Below are positions 1 through 11,177 of a DNA stretch of 64,000 nucleotides, one piece after another. Each line of letters begins with the position of its first letter. Position 1 is the stretch's first letter. The notes under the pieces are model-generated. The model was not told the origin of the DNA. It worked only from the letters and a program-made list of their open reading frames with translations, and did not search any database. The translations under genes were made by a program, and so were the position numbers. Source of the stretch: Ananas comosus (Eukaryota > Streptophyta > Magnoliopsida > Poales > Bromeliaceae); assembly GCF_001540865.1 (NCBI RefSeq), contig NW_017893426.1, forward strand, positions 1-64,000, given 5' to 3'.

Positions 1-468
1 CCTTCTGTAGACTTAGTGGGTGGACCGATGTTGTTTTGGGCGGTACCCACTGAGGACTACTTATTTTTACAGTAGTTCTCACGCCCAGTTGTTACCCCTG
101 TTTTGCAGAGCCACAGGTTTCGGCTGTTGCGCCTTCCGCGGATCAGGATCAAAGCAAGGGCGTCGCGAGTTAGAGCCCTACCCGACGTGCTGAGCTAGAG
201 GTACCCCTACTGCAGGTAGATGTTTTGTTTCGAGTTTATGTACATAGTGAACTTAACTCGCCAGTGCGAGTAGCTTTGTATTTTGGATTTGGACTATGTA
301 TATGAAACTCAGTTTGTTTAGCTTCTGTTTTCTCTAGCAGCTCTCTACTACTGTTCGTAGTAGTGTTTGATTTACAGATACAGCTATCGCTTCATATACA
401 GGGGAAATTTTTTTGTATACGGCGGATTTGTCGGCGCGCCCGGGGAAAGTGTAATCCGGGGCGTGACA
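1..468 (+). mobile_element. LTR fragment, 3' end
   Basis: Non-coding sequence that ends at 468 in a CCGGGGCGTGACA terminus, the same kind of end seen on the solo LTR at 60631-61197 and, in reverse, at 32914 and 61231. Plant gypsy LTRs commonly end in this style. The left part lies outside the window, so the element type, its partner LTR and any target duplication cannot be judged. No open frame of interest is present. The strand is set by the TG...CA terminus only. Confidence 0.5.
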
Positions 469-1286
469 ATTTAGCCTTTTAAAAATTTTGATTTTATTAT
501 CTAACTTTTTAATTTATTTAATTTGAGTCAGTAAATAATATTTTGACTATAAAATTTGAATATGTCGTTTATGTTTACAACTCAGTATATTTCATGTAAT
601 TCTTGCAATTATAGATTTTTTAACATAAGCATTAGTTAAAATTTTAAAATTAAAATGTCATTGACTAAATCAAATCAAACAAATTAAAAAATTTGATAGT
701 ATAACTAAAATTTTAAAAGATTGGATAATTGACTCAAAATAGTTTTTAGCTCAAGTTATTTATGTTTGTTGGGTTCGTTTTAAGGCACCATCAGACATCC
801 TAGGAATTAAGGCGGTATGCTGCGATCAACTCTAGTAGCCAGTTCGCAACGGGAAAGAGCAGCATGCAAGAAATCGAGGCAGATTCATGGCGGATCAAAG
901 GAGTTGTAAAACAAGAGGAGATCAGATTCTCGTAATTGCAATATTAATTCTGTAGTAAATAGGTATGTAAAAATTTATGTAATTTTTGCGTTTGGATTTT
1001 AGTATTAATTTTTTCAACAATGTTCTTATCTTTTATTCTCTTTAGCAATATAATAATAATATAATTATAAGGAAGGTTTACATGGTTGGTTCGTTGTACA
1101 GTAGTTATAATACAATATTGTAAAGATCAGTGTGAAGAGGACTATTTGCTTTTCATTTGTGTTTTTGCCCGATAAGCATAATGCAAACCTTCCGAAGTGA
1201 GCTATAGATTAGGGGGCCATTTCAGAGTGTGCTATAGGTGAGGGAGTCTCCGTATATTTTAAAGACAACTATATAAGAAATACTAT
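469..1286. other. AT-rich spacer, no gene seen
   Basis: Very AT-rich sequence without a supported reading frame. A less AT-rich patch at about 785-910 has no recognisable coding content. The second half of the TRMT11-like gene would be expected leftward from 2910, and I searched this stretch for its DPPY-type motif without finding it. Confidence 0.5.
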
Positions 1287-1680
1287 AAGGCTTAGTTTGG
1301 TTCGGGTGTAAGTAAGAACTGCTTGTGACAGAGATAGGTATAAATTCAGCTATAAGTAGGAACTAGACCAATTTTGCATTTAAATGAAAATTGAGTTGTT
1401 CTTAGAAATAAGATAAATAGTGTTTGGATGGTTAGATTGGAACAAGAGAAATAAAAGTTATAATTTGAAATTAAAATTATATTATCTAATTAATGAACAT
1501 CNTACCATCGACGGCCCTCCACCAAGTGTGGAAAAGTTCGGAATACCAATCGAACACTCGAACCTCGCAATTTGCAAAGGTCCAGTGTGCTACAGTAGTT
1601 CTAACTGATACATTTTTAACTGTATCTATCTCTAACTATATTGTATTTGTAATTAATTATATCAAACCAAACGGCCCTAA
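1287..1680. mobile_element. MITE-like element with imperfect terminal repeats
   Basis: The left end carries AGGCTTAGTTTGGTT. The right end, read in reverse complement, carries a similar GGCCGTTTGGTTTG. Ends of this form are common in plant DNA MITEs. The centre holds a fragment of a foreign LTR (1503-1594) beside a single n at 1502. Boundaries are approximate and no target duplication was established. Confidence 0.35.
1503..1594 (-). mobile_element. 5' end fragment of an LTR (family of 60631-61197)
   Basis: Read on the minus strand, this stretch closely matches the first about 90 bases of the solo LTR at 60631, starting TGTA and continuing through CACACTGGACCTTTGC and the TTTTCCACACTTGGTGGAGG block. 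It stops at the single n at 1502, so the rest of the LTR may have been lost in the assembly. Confidence 0.6.
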
Positions 1681-2109
1681 ATGGCCTTGGGGCAAACAAT
1701 GTCCATTCACGCTTAGTTTAGTTGCGTTGTATGGATGAGCAGTGTTTTGAGTAATGAGGCAATTTTACAAATTTTTTTCATGTACTCTTTTCTTTTCCAA
1801 TTTGATAAATTGACATAATGTTTGGTAATGGTTTCTATATACTTTATTCGCTTTTTTGCATATGATATATGAGCTAAAATGACCTTCATTATATGTACCC
1901 TCCGTCTCTCTAAATGTCTTAAACTCTAGAATGCTGATGAAGATAATAAAAATAAAATGCTACTGATACATTTTAAAGTAGGATATATATTTTTCATTCA
2001 TTTCATCTAAAGATTATTAATTCTTTACTTATCACGTCAATTTTTTTACTAAAATTATTTAAATTTTTGTGAGCTATAAAATTGAAGGTGTAAAATCTAC
2101 ATTCTCGAA

Positions 2110-2622
2110 CGTGTTTGGTTCGCTTCTTTTTCACCATGGAATCGGAATGGGAATGAGTGAATCCGTTTGTCGGTGTTTGGTACGTGGGAGTTCCATTCCG
2201 ATTCCGATTTTCGAGTGGAATGGGAATCGCTCAATCACCCTTTTTCAATCCGGCCTTTTAGGCCGGATTGGAAGTTGAATCCGGACGGAATGAATATTTT
2301 CGCACTAAACTTAAAAGTTTAATTTTAAAAAAAAAAAAATGAGTTAAAATTTAAAAATTAAATACAAAATTTTAAATGTAAATTTTTAATTTTTAATTTT
2401 TAATTTGAATTTAAATTAATATATTATAAAGATAATGTTAGTATATTAATTTGATTATGTTTTTATATCCATCTGAACCAAATATCGATAATGGGAATGA
2501 TTTATTCCGATTCCGATTTAGGTGATGAACCAAACGGAATTAGATAATGAATCATTCTGATTCCGATTCCAGCTTATTTTGATTCCGATTCCGATTCCGA
2601 CTCCGACTTCGAACCAAACACG
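2110..2622. mobile_element. MITE with 13-bp terminal inverted repeats
   Basis: The ends are perfect inverted repeats: CGTGTTTGGTTCG at 2110-2122 and its complement at 2610-2622. The interior is non-coding. Subterminal GATTCCGATTCC runs on the right face GGAATCGGAATGG on the left, so the inverted structure extends inward. The element is 513 bp long. The terminal motif resembles plant hAT or Harbinger MITEs. I could not fix a target duplication, so the superfamily is left open. Confidence 0.6.
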
Positions 2623-2909
2623 CCCATAGTGCGTAATCATTAGGAAGGGATGGTTATCTTATCTCATTAAACATTTTTGAATAAAATAACAGATATAGAA
2701 ATCTCAGAGGTGTTCTAAACGACATTTTCGCCAGTCATCTACAGGTGTCATCCTACATATAGGTGATATATAAAAGCTAATATCCAGTGAAATTGGCACT
2801 TGGCAAGAGAGTTGGAATTAAATCAAAAATCAAAAAGAAAATTTAACATAAAAAAGAAAGAACAAGACATTACTTTCTAAAATTGCTAAAAAATGTGCCA
2901 AAGAACTAC

Positions 2910-4542
2910 CTGCTTAAAATTGCTCCAAACATTGCAATCAGGCCCACGCCCATCGCGCACAACCCTTATGTCAATATCTGCACCCTGAAGTTTCTCTATC
3001 AGAATCTCAATGCAGAGAAGAATATTAAACGACTAATAAAAAAATGGGCAAGAAAATAATATTCTCCGAGCAAGCACAAACCATCGTCATCGCTCCAAAA
3101 TGTGCAGCAGCAACGAGAATACTCCCAGTGCCAACAAAAGGATCGTAGACAAGCTTTCCCTTTTGAGCTAACCCTTGATTGGCCATGATAAAGGCCATTT
3201 CCGCGTCCATGGCCGTGGGCCCCAAGTATTTACGGCTCTTAAGCTGATATGTAGGCAAAAGCTTCCTATCAGCTGCCCCAACCTCTCGACCAAAAAATAC
3301 TGTCCTCTGAACAACTGGGGGGAGTCCGTTGTTCGCCCCATAATCATCGGTTTCAATGAGCCAAAACTTGTGTTCAGGGTTCTTCAAATCGACCCGCCCC
3401 TGGAAAAAGGACGACACTGATTATGCAAAGCAACAACCTGATCATCCTATAATTTCTTAGAGAGTCTGGCAAGGCGAGAGCATATAGTATTTTACTCTTT
3501 TCATGGAGCGGATGAAAGTTAAATTTTGTGTAGCGATAGGTATCGAAAAGCTATAAGCTTGGTAAGTATTTTATCTCTAGCAAGATGAACTTTATCATGC
3601 CCATATGAACTATATAGAGAGAGCCAAAAAAGGGGCGGGTGAGAATCTCCTTTCGCACGCAAAAGATACATTCTCAAACTTGGCGAGTTTGTTTTCATTA
3701 GATGTTATTCCACGTGAATTTCTACTTTCATTATGCAGCATTACATAACTTATTAAGATTGGCCATTAGAAAAGCTAATATATCTTAGAAGTTGGTAATG
3801 TAAGCATGGTTATAACCAAAAGAGTGAAGAAGGGAAAAAAAAGAAGCAAAAAATTAATTACCTGAAATGGTATGTAACTAAGTCCTTGAATCCGCTCGTT
3901 TTGTTCTTCGAAACTAATCACTTTGCCAAAGCTGTCCACGACAATTCGGAATGTGCTCTCTGGTGTCAGATATGGCAGCTTCCTTTCATCTGGAAATTCT
4001 CTTACAGCCTTTTCCAGTTCTTCATAGTTAATCCCCTGCCCCCAAAGTTCGTATATTCCCTTAACAAGTATACCTACAATCAAATAAATGCTAAAAAGTA
4101 TCAGTATGTGAAAGTGTGCTCGATCATGTAAAATACATTTTTAAAAAAAGGCCTCAATATAATGTTTATAATAATGCAATACCATCTAAACTATTCCAAT
4201 TAATGTTCGATTCATCGCCCATTTGGCTTTCAAGATACTACATGTAAACAATATGAGATATATATATATATCAAAAAAAAAAAAATTGATTCAGTTAACA
4301 ATATACTAATAGCTGATACTTAAAATATAAGGAAAAACTCTTTCCATTAAATAAAGTTGAAGATTAAAAGCTAAAGCTCAAAAAGTACTAATTTTTCTCA
4401 AATTAGCACCCAAATAGGAGTGAAATCTCACATAGAGAGGTGATTCTGATAACTGATCTGATCACTAACACAACCAATAAAGCACTGTGATGTGCATTTC
4501 ACTTCAATCACAAATTTAACACTCCATTTGGTAACAAATCAC

Positions 4543-4578
<36 letters not shown>

Positions 4579-4848
4579 CTCACTCCGATTGGCGATATTC
4601 CGCGCGATCTCCTCTGAGGGGAGCGAGACGAAGTGGAAGGGGGAGTCGACGTGGTGGTTCTCCGGGAGCTTCCACTCCAGCGACCATTTTCTAGGGTTCG
4701 CTTCCCATCCACCTCCTCCTCCACCCTCGCCGCCGCCGTTGCCGCCGCCGCCGCCGCCGCCGAAGGCGCCGAAGAGCTCCGCGAGCGCCTCCACCTCCGG
4801 GCGCCTGTAGTCCAGGAGCCTGTGGTAGAAGACGCAGAGGAACCACAT
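2910..4848 (-). CDS. TRMT11: tRNA (guanine(10)-N2)-methyltransferase, TRMT11-like, N-terminal half
   Basis: Four exons on the minus strand join in frame: 4848-4584, 4073-3862, 3399-3082 and 2984-2910 (about 290 codons), all with GT donors and AG acceptors. The start MWFLCVFYHRLLDYRRPEVE is typical of the family and is followed by a Gly-rich run at residues 30-47 that stretches the usual N-terminus. Exon 2 carries ILVKGIYELWGQG of the THUMP-side region. Exon 3 has LKNPEHKFWLIETDDYG and the SAM-binding motif I VYDPFVGTGSILVAA. Exon 4 has GADIDIRVVRDGRGPDCNVW. In characterised eukaryotes the enzyme works with TRM112 to methylate G10 of tRNA in the cytosol. The later catalytic motif (DPPY) and the C-terminus are not found below 2910, so the gene is either cut by the window edge through a long intron or truncated. 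(GA)n runs sit in intron 1 and just upstream of the ATG. Confidence 0.85.
4544..4575. repeat. (GA)n microsatellite in TRMT11-like intron 1
   Basis: An uninterrupted AG/GA dinucleotide run, a few bases inside the intron after the exon 1 donor at 4583. On the transcribed strand it is a (CT)n tract. Confidence 0.9.
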
Positions 4849-4881
4849 CGATCTCTCCCAGCTTCAACGTCGCCGCGACGG

Positions 4882-4883
<2 letters not shown>

Positions 4884-4918
<35 letters not shown>

Positions 4919-4919
4919 N
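4884..4919. repeat. (GA)n microsatellite upstream of the TRMT11-like start, with assembly n
   Basis: A GA run about 35 bp upstream of the ATG at 4848, ending in a single n at 4919. On the transcribed strand it is a CT tract, a common feature of plant 5' leaders. The n means its true length is unknown. Confidence 0.85.
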
Positions 4920-5517
4920 TTTTCCTTTGGATCTAAATTTTTTTTGAAAAAAATTAGTAAAAAAAAAGTAATGATAATACTAGTAGGAAAAATATTAGTT
5001 TTCTTGAATGATAAGAGTCATAGATTTCTATATAATAAACAAGTGGTTATAAGGCTAGCATTGCTAAATTAAACTATATATATTGCTTCAGAGCAATGTT
5101 ACTACACATTTATAATGTAGATGTAAATTTTATACTTTAGTCTTTAAAACGCCAAGATTTATTTACTTGTCTTATTAATTTTTATTTTAATAATAAAAAT
5201 TTAACAAGAGTTTTCAAACCTTAAAATGATAAGATATAAAATGATTTGTATTAGTCAAGTAGCTTATGATTTGTTTTGTGCCCTTAGAAATAGTCAAGCC
5301 ATTTGTGCCCTCCAATTATGTGTGACTCATGAGTGCTTCAATTATTGTAATAGCCATTTTCAAGTTTAGCAATTAATACAAATGAGACCAAGTCAAAAAG
5401 TTTCAAACTTACCAACAATTTGGTTGAAATCGAAAAATATTGAAGAAAATCTACATAATAAGACATAGAAAGTAGTGCGCATACGTTACAGAAAATTTCA
5501 AATATATTTATATTTAG
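4920..5517. other. AT-rich spacer upstream of the TRMT11-like gene
   Basis: Non-coding AT-rich sequence. It should contain the promoter of the minus-strand gene, but I see no motif I would defend. Confidence 0.4.
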
Positions 5518-6158
5518 GCTAAATTACAGAAAACTCCTCCACCAGAATCTGAATTTTTATTTTCCATTTCTGTCATTTAAAAACCTATACTTTCCCTCAT
5601 TGAAAAATAAAAAATATTCATAAAGCGATATGGTGTTAACTGTGATGACAAAATGATCAAATTGCCCCTCACCCTCTTCGTCTCCTCCCCAATCCTGCTC
5701 ATTCGCAGCCTCTCCACCTCCGTCCTTCACGCCTCCCTCGACCCCGACTTCAACTCTGTTTTCTCCGTCTGGTCCCTTGCTCCTCTTGCACCCTCGCCTT
5801 CGGGGTGAGCATGGACCGAGAGATGGGCGAAGGCGAGGGCAAAGGTGAGGCAGTAGACTAGGGCGAGGGCGTGTGTATAGGCGCGGACGAAGGGGTGGGT
5901 AAGGGCGAGGTGGCGAAGGAGGGGGAGGTGGCGCGATCGAGGATGTCGATGAGGAAGGAGGAGGCGCATCTGAGATGAGAGTTTCAAGAGTATTTTAGGT
6001 ATAAAAAATATGTAATAATAGAATATAAACAGAACACTGATGGTAGGGGTCAAAATGGACATTTGTTCTTTTTTAAAGGAACAAAATATAGGTTTTTAAA
6101 TAAAAGGAAGAGAAAGTAAAATATTTGGTATTGATAGAAAAATTTTCTGTAATTTAGC
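5518..6158. mobile_element. Foldback MITE carrying a GC-rich interior
   Basis: The termini are 16-bp inverted repeats: GCTAAATTACAGAAAA at 5518 and its complement ending at 6158. The inverted similarity continues inward (AAAACCTATA against its complement near 6090). The interior from about 5660 to 5970 is GC-rich, unlike the AT-rich arms, and could be a captured genomic fragment. Its open frame on the minus strand has no family signature. No clear target duplication was seen. Confidence 0.6.
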
Positions 6159-6758
6159 TTCATATTTATTGAGGCTTGCTCTCATATCTACCGATGCAGA
6201 TATCCGAAACTTTCTCTGAATTTGAATCTAAACGGAGCAAATTTATTTGATGCTAAATGGATATAGTTTTGATACGGATATAAAAAATGAAAACTCAAAG
6301 GATTTGGATTCAGATATACATTTTATTTGTATCCAATCCGAATCCGAACCCGAATTGATTTTACATTATATATTTAAAATTAATGCATTAATATAATTAT
6401 AAATAAAATTAATTAATTAACTAATTAATAATGTAATGTAATGTAATTCTATAGATTATAAATGTTTGGAAGAAAAGGCCAAATAATGTGCGAATGGTGA
6501 CAATTAATTTCTTAGATGTAAAGTTAGTCCTTATAAAACACTGAAATAATTGTACTATTTGAGTTAGTGAAGTACCCGCTATTTTCAGTGGTACAATTAT
6601 TCATATGAGATAAAACTTGTCCCACCGACCAAGCAAATGTTTCCTAGTTGTACACATGATGAGTACATAGTGAGTTCATAAAAATTCCAAAAGTGTGCAC
6701 ACTCGGTGGATTTAATGCGAGTCCCCTATAAACCCTGATAAAAAAAAAAAAAAAAAAG
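6159..6758. other. Spacer, no gene seen
   Basis: AT-rich sequence with a poly(A) run at about 6740-6757. No coding signal or complete repeat was recognised. Confidence 0.4.
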
Positions 6759-6960
6759 CGTTAATTACACCGGTAGTCCCCAACCTTTCCACCAATTTTC
6801 ACTTGAGTCCCCAACATTTTTTTTTTTTGCAATTGAGTTCCTAACCTCTTAATTTTATTACAATTAGGTCCCAACCGTTGAAAAAATGGTTAAAATTAAC
6901 GGAATCGCTACGTCAGCGTCTATGTGGCAATCTTTTGCATGTCAATTTAGGTCCATAAAC
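6759..6960. mobile_element. Half copy of a TTAATTACACC foldback MITE
   Basis: It begins TTAATTACACCGGTAGTCCC and has CCCAACC and GCAATTGAGTTCCTAACC blocks that match one arm of the complete element at 7483-7776. The opposite arm is missing, so this is a truncated relative. Confidence 0.55.
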
Positions 6961-7482
6961 TTTGCACATTTTTCATTTTAGTCCCTAAAAAAATTCAAAA
7001 TTTTAAATTTAAATTCAAAAATAATATTAAAATTAAAATTTTAAACTTACGAGAAATTAGAATTTTGAATTTGAATTTAAAACTGAATTAAAATTTTGAA
7101 TTGAAATTCAAATTTTAAATTTAAATTTTTAATTGAATCTAAATTAAATTTTAATTTGAATTTGAATTTTAATTTGATTTTAAATTTAAATTTGAANAAA
7201 TATTAAATTTAAAATTTAAATTAAGATTTGATTTCAATTCTAAATTGAATTTAACTTTCGAATTCAAATTCACATTTTGAATTTAATTTCAAATCACAAG
7301 TTTGAAATTAAATTAGAATTTAGAATTCCAAGTGTGATTTGAATTTAAAATTAAAATTAAAAATTAAAATTAAATACAAAATTGAAATTTGAATTCGAAT
7401 TTAAATTTGAATTCAAAATCAAAATTTAAATTTTAAAATTAATCTTAAATTAAATTATTTTTTTGAATTTATAAATTTAATG
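6961..7482. repeat. Low-complexity AATTT/AAATT tract
   Basis: About 0.5 kb made almost entirely of A and T in irregular AAATTT, TTAAA and GAATTT words with occasional G or C, plus an assembly n at 7197. It can fold on itself in many registers. No coding content. Confidence 0.7.
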
Positions 7483-7776
7483 GGTTAATTACACCATTGG
7501 TCCTCAACCTTTGCACCATTTTTCAATTTGGTCCCCAACCTTTTTTTTTTTTTTTTTGCAATCTGCTGATACAGCGCCATCGTGGCGCTGATGTGGCGCC
7601 TCCATGGCGCTGACGTGGTGCTGATGTGGCATTTTCCGTCAATTTTAACGGCTGTCTAACGGTTGGGACTTAATTAAAATGAAATCAAAAGATTAGGAAC
7701 TTGATTGCAAAAAAAAAAGGTTGGGGACCAAATTAAAAAACAGTGTAAAGGTTAGAGACCATTGGTGTAATTAATC
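7483..7776. mobile_element. Complete foldback MITE, 294 bp
   Basis: The left arm begins GGTTAATTACACCATTGGTC. The right arm, read in reverse complement, begins GGATTAATTACACCAATGGT, and the complementarity runs on through the CCCCAACC and poly(T)/poly(A) blocks, so most of the element can form one hairpin. The loop holds GGCGC-rich short repeats (about 7570-7630). Non-coding. Confidence 0.7.
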
Positions 7777-7850
7777 CAAAAAAAAAGACAACATAAATAG
7801 CAAGCATTGTAGTGAATAGTTGTATTTACAGCCTTTTTCTTTGCTTTTAT

Positions 7851-8291
7851 GGGTTAATTTTATACAGATTCCTACAAATATAATAAATTGTAAATATATT
7901 CCTATAAAATTCAACTTTCATATGTTGTCCCTTACAAAAGTTATAATATTTTAAATATGTTCATCTGATTTGTTATCGTTAAAATACTATTTATTTTATA
8001 AGTGAAATGGTTCTTTTGAAATTACAAATATGTCCCTCTAAAAGTTCCAACTATTAATTAAAGAAAGGTAAAAATGTTAATTAAAGAAAGGTAAAAATGT
8101 CAATTCACTTTATTAAGTAACTAAGGTTAAGTATTTTATCTATAATTAACTAATTTTTTCTAACGGATCCTAACAGCAAAAATATATTCAAAAATATTAG
8201 GACTTTTATAGGGACAATATATAAAAGTAGAAATTTATAAGGATATATTTATAATTTATTATGTTTATAAGGACCTGTATGAAATTAACCC
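7851..8291. mobile_element. Foldback MITE with a 9-bp target duplication (Mutator-like)
   Basis: The ends are GGGTTAATTTTATACAG and its near complement CTGTATGAAATTAACCC, with long inverted arms inside. The flanks are TGCTTTTAT (7842-7850) and TTCTTTTAT (8292-8300), a 9-bp duplication with one mismatch. Duplications of 9 bp are characteristic of Mutator-like elements. Non-coding; the arms resemble those of the elements at 22395 and 48015. Confidence 0.65.
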
Positions 8292-8409
8292 TTCTTTTAT
8301 TTATCAGAGAGTTCAAAATATTGATGTTGATGCAGGTATATATAGTATTTAGGGCATAATGTGGGCTGTTGCATGACCACTCCCATATTATTCTATGTTA
8401 AAAAATAGA

Positions 8410-8859
8410 ATTAATTACATACAATTTTCTATAAACATATTGAATAATAGATGCATTTTTCTACAAAATTATTTTTATAAATGTTCTACCGTTTTCAAAT
8501 ATACTCCTTCTATTAGGATCCGTTAAAAAATATAGTTAAATATAAGTAAAATACTTAATACTGATTAGTAAATGATTAAATTGATCTTTTTACCTCTCTT
8601 ATATAATTGGGTAAAATGTTTTTTTACGAGGATATTGCTACATAATTCTAATAGTCGGGGCTTTTGGAGAGATATATTTATAAGAACAAAAATATAATTT
8701 TACTTATTTACTGTTGAGAAATAAACAATGATCTAACAGTAACAAACCAGATAGACAAATATGAATGTCACTGAGCTTTTGTAAAAATAAAAATGAAAAG
8801 TTAAATTTTACATAAATATATTTGCTATTCAGTATATCTATATAGTATATATAATTAAC
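8410..8859. mobile_element. Degenerate MITE related to the 7851 element
   Basis: It shares blocks with the 7851-8291 family (ACTCCTTCTATTAGGATCCGTT, the TTAAATATAAGTAAAATACT region) and its two ends are partly inverted (a TAATTA word close to each end, ATAGCAAATATA in the right arm). The limits are approximate. Confidence 0.35.
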
Positions 8860-9098
8860 GGTTCGTTCACATCATAAAGGTGGCTTCTCAAGGAGCCACA
8901 ACTCCATTATAGCCCCTAGCCAATAAGAACATGCTATGCACTCGATAGAAATTTTCGACTCGCATAGACTAGATATAAAATATGAATAAAAAATAAATTT
9001 CTATAATATAATAAATTATTAAAATATTTTATATTTTATATTATATTATACTATATTATATTATATTTTATATTACTAACTATTAGGTATTTTATCAA

Positions 9099-9099
9099 N

Positions 9100-9133
<34 letters not shown>
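9099..9133. repeat. (TA)n microsatellite with assembly n
   Basis: A TA run that starts at a single n (9099) and abuts the SINE tail at 9134. The n means the original target duplication and A-tail of the SINE cannot be trusted here. Confidence 0.85.
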
Positions 9134-9138
<5 letters not shown>

Positions 9139-9280
9139 AGAGAAAGGTAGCATGCCACCCGCTTCGTTTATTTCATTTAGAAATAAACTTAGCTGGAAAT
9201 GTGAATCAACTAGGATTCGAACTTGGGTCTCGGGTATCAACCACTAAGCCCTTTTGCCATTTGCGCTAGGAACGGTCGGT
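9134..9280 (-). mobile_element. tRNA-derived SINE, copy 1
   Basis: On the minus strand the element opens ACCGACCG. It carries an A-box-like TAGCGCAAATGGC, a B-box AGTTCGAATCC, a TTTATTTCTAAAT-type core and the tail hairpin GGTGGC..GCTACC before the A-rich end. The internal RNA polymerase III promoter is what is known of tRNA-derived SINEs. The same unit recurs at 42252 and 51075 with clear target duplications. This copy has no readable duplication because its tail runs into a TA repeat and an n. Confidence 0.75.
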
Positions 9281-10107
9281 CATCTAATATAGTTATGATG
9301 TATGAAATATTAGTATATATTAGGTGCAAGCAAAAATTTCTCCTCTCTCTCTTAGAACTATGAAAAAGAGTTTTTCAAAGAGCCCGCCGGTCCATAGTTA
9401 AGTATTCTCTATGCTGAATAATATAATTACATACACCACATGCTTCAAATCTCTAATAGTGAATTTAAAATTTAATACAGTAAATATATTTAAATTATTA
9501 GACTTCATACCTTAGATATATTTAATTATATTTTGATATTAGAAATTAGTTCTCTAATATAAATTGCGGTATATGGTGGTTAATATATACCATGTGCAAA
9601 TAATAATATCTTTTTTCAATAAATTTTAGTAATGTAAAGACGATCGTATGTATTTAGCAATTTAGAATAATTCCTCCAATTTAACTTTTAAATTAAAAAT
9701 TTATTTATAAAATAGCTACTAAAACTATTAAGTTTGGTTGAATTTTTAAATAAAGTTATTAGAATACTTAAACTCTACAAATACTAAAAGTTAAAAATAT
9801 TAGTAAAAAAATAGTGTTTATAATATATAAAAGGATATATAAATTTGTTTTGTATTTTTTTATTGTAAGTTTTTTCAATTTTAAAATTTTAAAAATTATA
9901 TATATTAATTGACTAAAATACTATCTACCTGCCACGAAGCGCGGATCCTATACTAGTGTCCACAAAGAGCTGCATTCAATTAACCCTAAAAAATATTAGT
10001 GGTTTATGATTTTCAATCTAGTAACCAGACATGGCCCCAAACTAATGTTGAATCTTCAATCCGTCTCATGTTAAGTAGGATTTCCCAATTCAGCAAAACC
10101 TGGCATG
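9281..10107. other. AT-rich spacer, no gene seen
   Basis: Mostly A and T with no supported reading frame. Nothing recognised. Confidence 0.4.
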
Positions 10108-10112
10108 ACCTC

Positions 10113-10562
10113 TATTGGCTTAAATGGCCAGCATTCTGCTCTGTGGCGAGAGGCCGGGTTGGGTCAAGTCACGTTCAAAATGGCGTGAGGCTTGGTAGAC
10201 CGAGTCATGTTCGAAGTGGCGTGAGGCCGGGCAGGTCAAGTCACAATTGAGACCCGCCGGCGCTGTATCTGTACGCTTTAAGTGAATTGGTTGCGTATTT
10301 CTAACAGCTCTAGTTTTTGAGATTAATGGTTAGCGCTAACGATTCGACAAGTGGTATCAGCGCTAGTGGGCATGGGTTCGATTCCCGCATGCTGCAAATG
10401 TTTTCAGGTATCGGAAAGGAGATTGTTGGCTTAAATGGGCTGGGTAGGCCAAGTCACAATTGAGATCCATGGGCTCTGTATTTGTACGTTTTAAGTGAAT
10501 TGGTTGTGTATTTCTAATAGCTCGAGCTTTTGGGATTAATGGTTAGCGCCAACGATCCAACA
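10113..10562 (+). mobile_element. TRIM (terminal-repeat retrotransposon in miniature)
   Basis: Two direct repeats flank a tiny interior. The left repeat (10113-10349) and the right repeat (10424-10562) share GGCTTAAATGG, CAAGTCACAATTGAGA, AAGTGAATTGGTTG and GGTTAGCGC, and both end in ACA. Directly after the left repeat is TGGTATCAGCGC (10352-10363), close to the complement of the initiator tRNA-Met 3' end, the usual plant primer-binding site. A purine run GGAAAGGAGA sits just before the right repeat. The flanks ACCTC and ATCTC fit a 5-bp duplication with one mismatch. The left repeat is longer because of internal about 45-bp duplications. No coding capacity. Confidence 0.7.
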
Positions 10563-11100
10563 ATCTCTAGCCAGGATCGAAAGCTGAACTTTCCGATGAC
10601 AGGCTAGGATTTTGGGCTAAGCCCCTTTTTTTTTTAAAAAATTAAAAATATTTTTTAATGTTGGTTCGATAAAGTATGCTCGGCGAATCCATACGGCCTC
10701 TTGCCTCCTGCTCCACTTTTGTGACAGAGTGAAATATATATTCCATTACCTTACCTGTCTAAAAATCTGCCTCTCGTTGGCATCTTGAATCCGTCCCACG
10801 ACTCCAGCCAACTAATATTTTTTTCTTTAAATTTAAATAAAATAAATTTTAATTTAAAATATAAGAAAGTATCATAAAAGAAACTACCACTTCAATCACA
10901 TTTATTTTAGGAAAAGCTAACTTTTAAAACTCAAATAATATTTTAAAAATATTAAAACATGTCTTATAGTTGAATATTTATTCGGAACAGACTCGAGGCA
11001 AATTCGGGGCAAATCAAATTTTCAACCGTCTTGGACCCAAATCTGTTCTGGGTTATAAAAGAACCCCTCCTTTATTGCTCCAAATTTGTTTATTGGTCCA
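10563..11100. other. Spacer between the TRIM and the RPS8 promoter
   Basis: AT-rich with short poly(T) tracts. No supported gene or repeat. Confidence 0.4.
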
Positions 11101-11177
11101 CACTTACCGCTCTATTCGGGGCAGATGTGGGTGGGAACGCCACCGACCCGAATCGGTTTCAATCGCTTTTTCCAGCT

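Noticed and set aside
4590..4947. Plus-strand frames rich in Pro, Ala and Glu-Arg repeats
   Set aside because: Shadows of the antisense TRMT11-like exon 1 and the GA microsatellite.
5727..6062. 111-codon frame inside a foldback MITE
   Set aside because: Composition follows the GC-rich MITE interior; no motif. It is kept only as a possible captured fragment in the MITE entry.
10320..10400. tRNA-like piece with GGTTCGATTCC
   Set aside because: No cloverleaf; the TGGTATCAG word is a primer-binding site just after an LTR, so the stretch is the interior of a TRIM.
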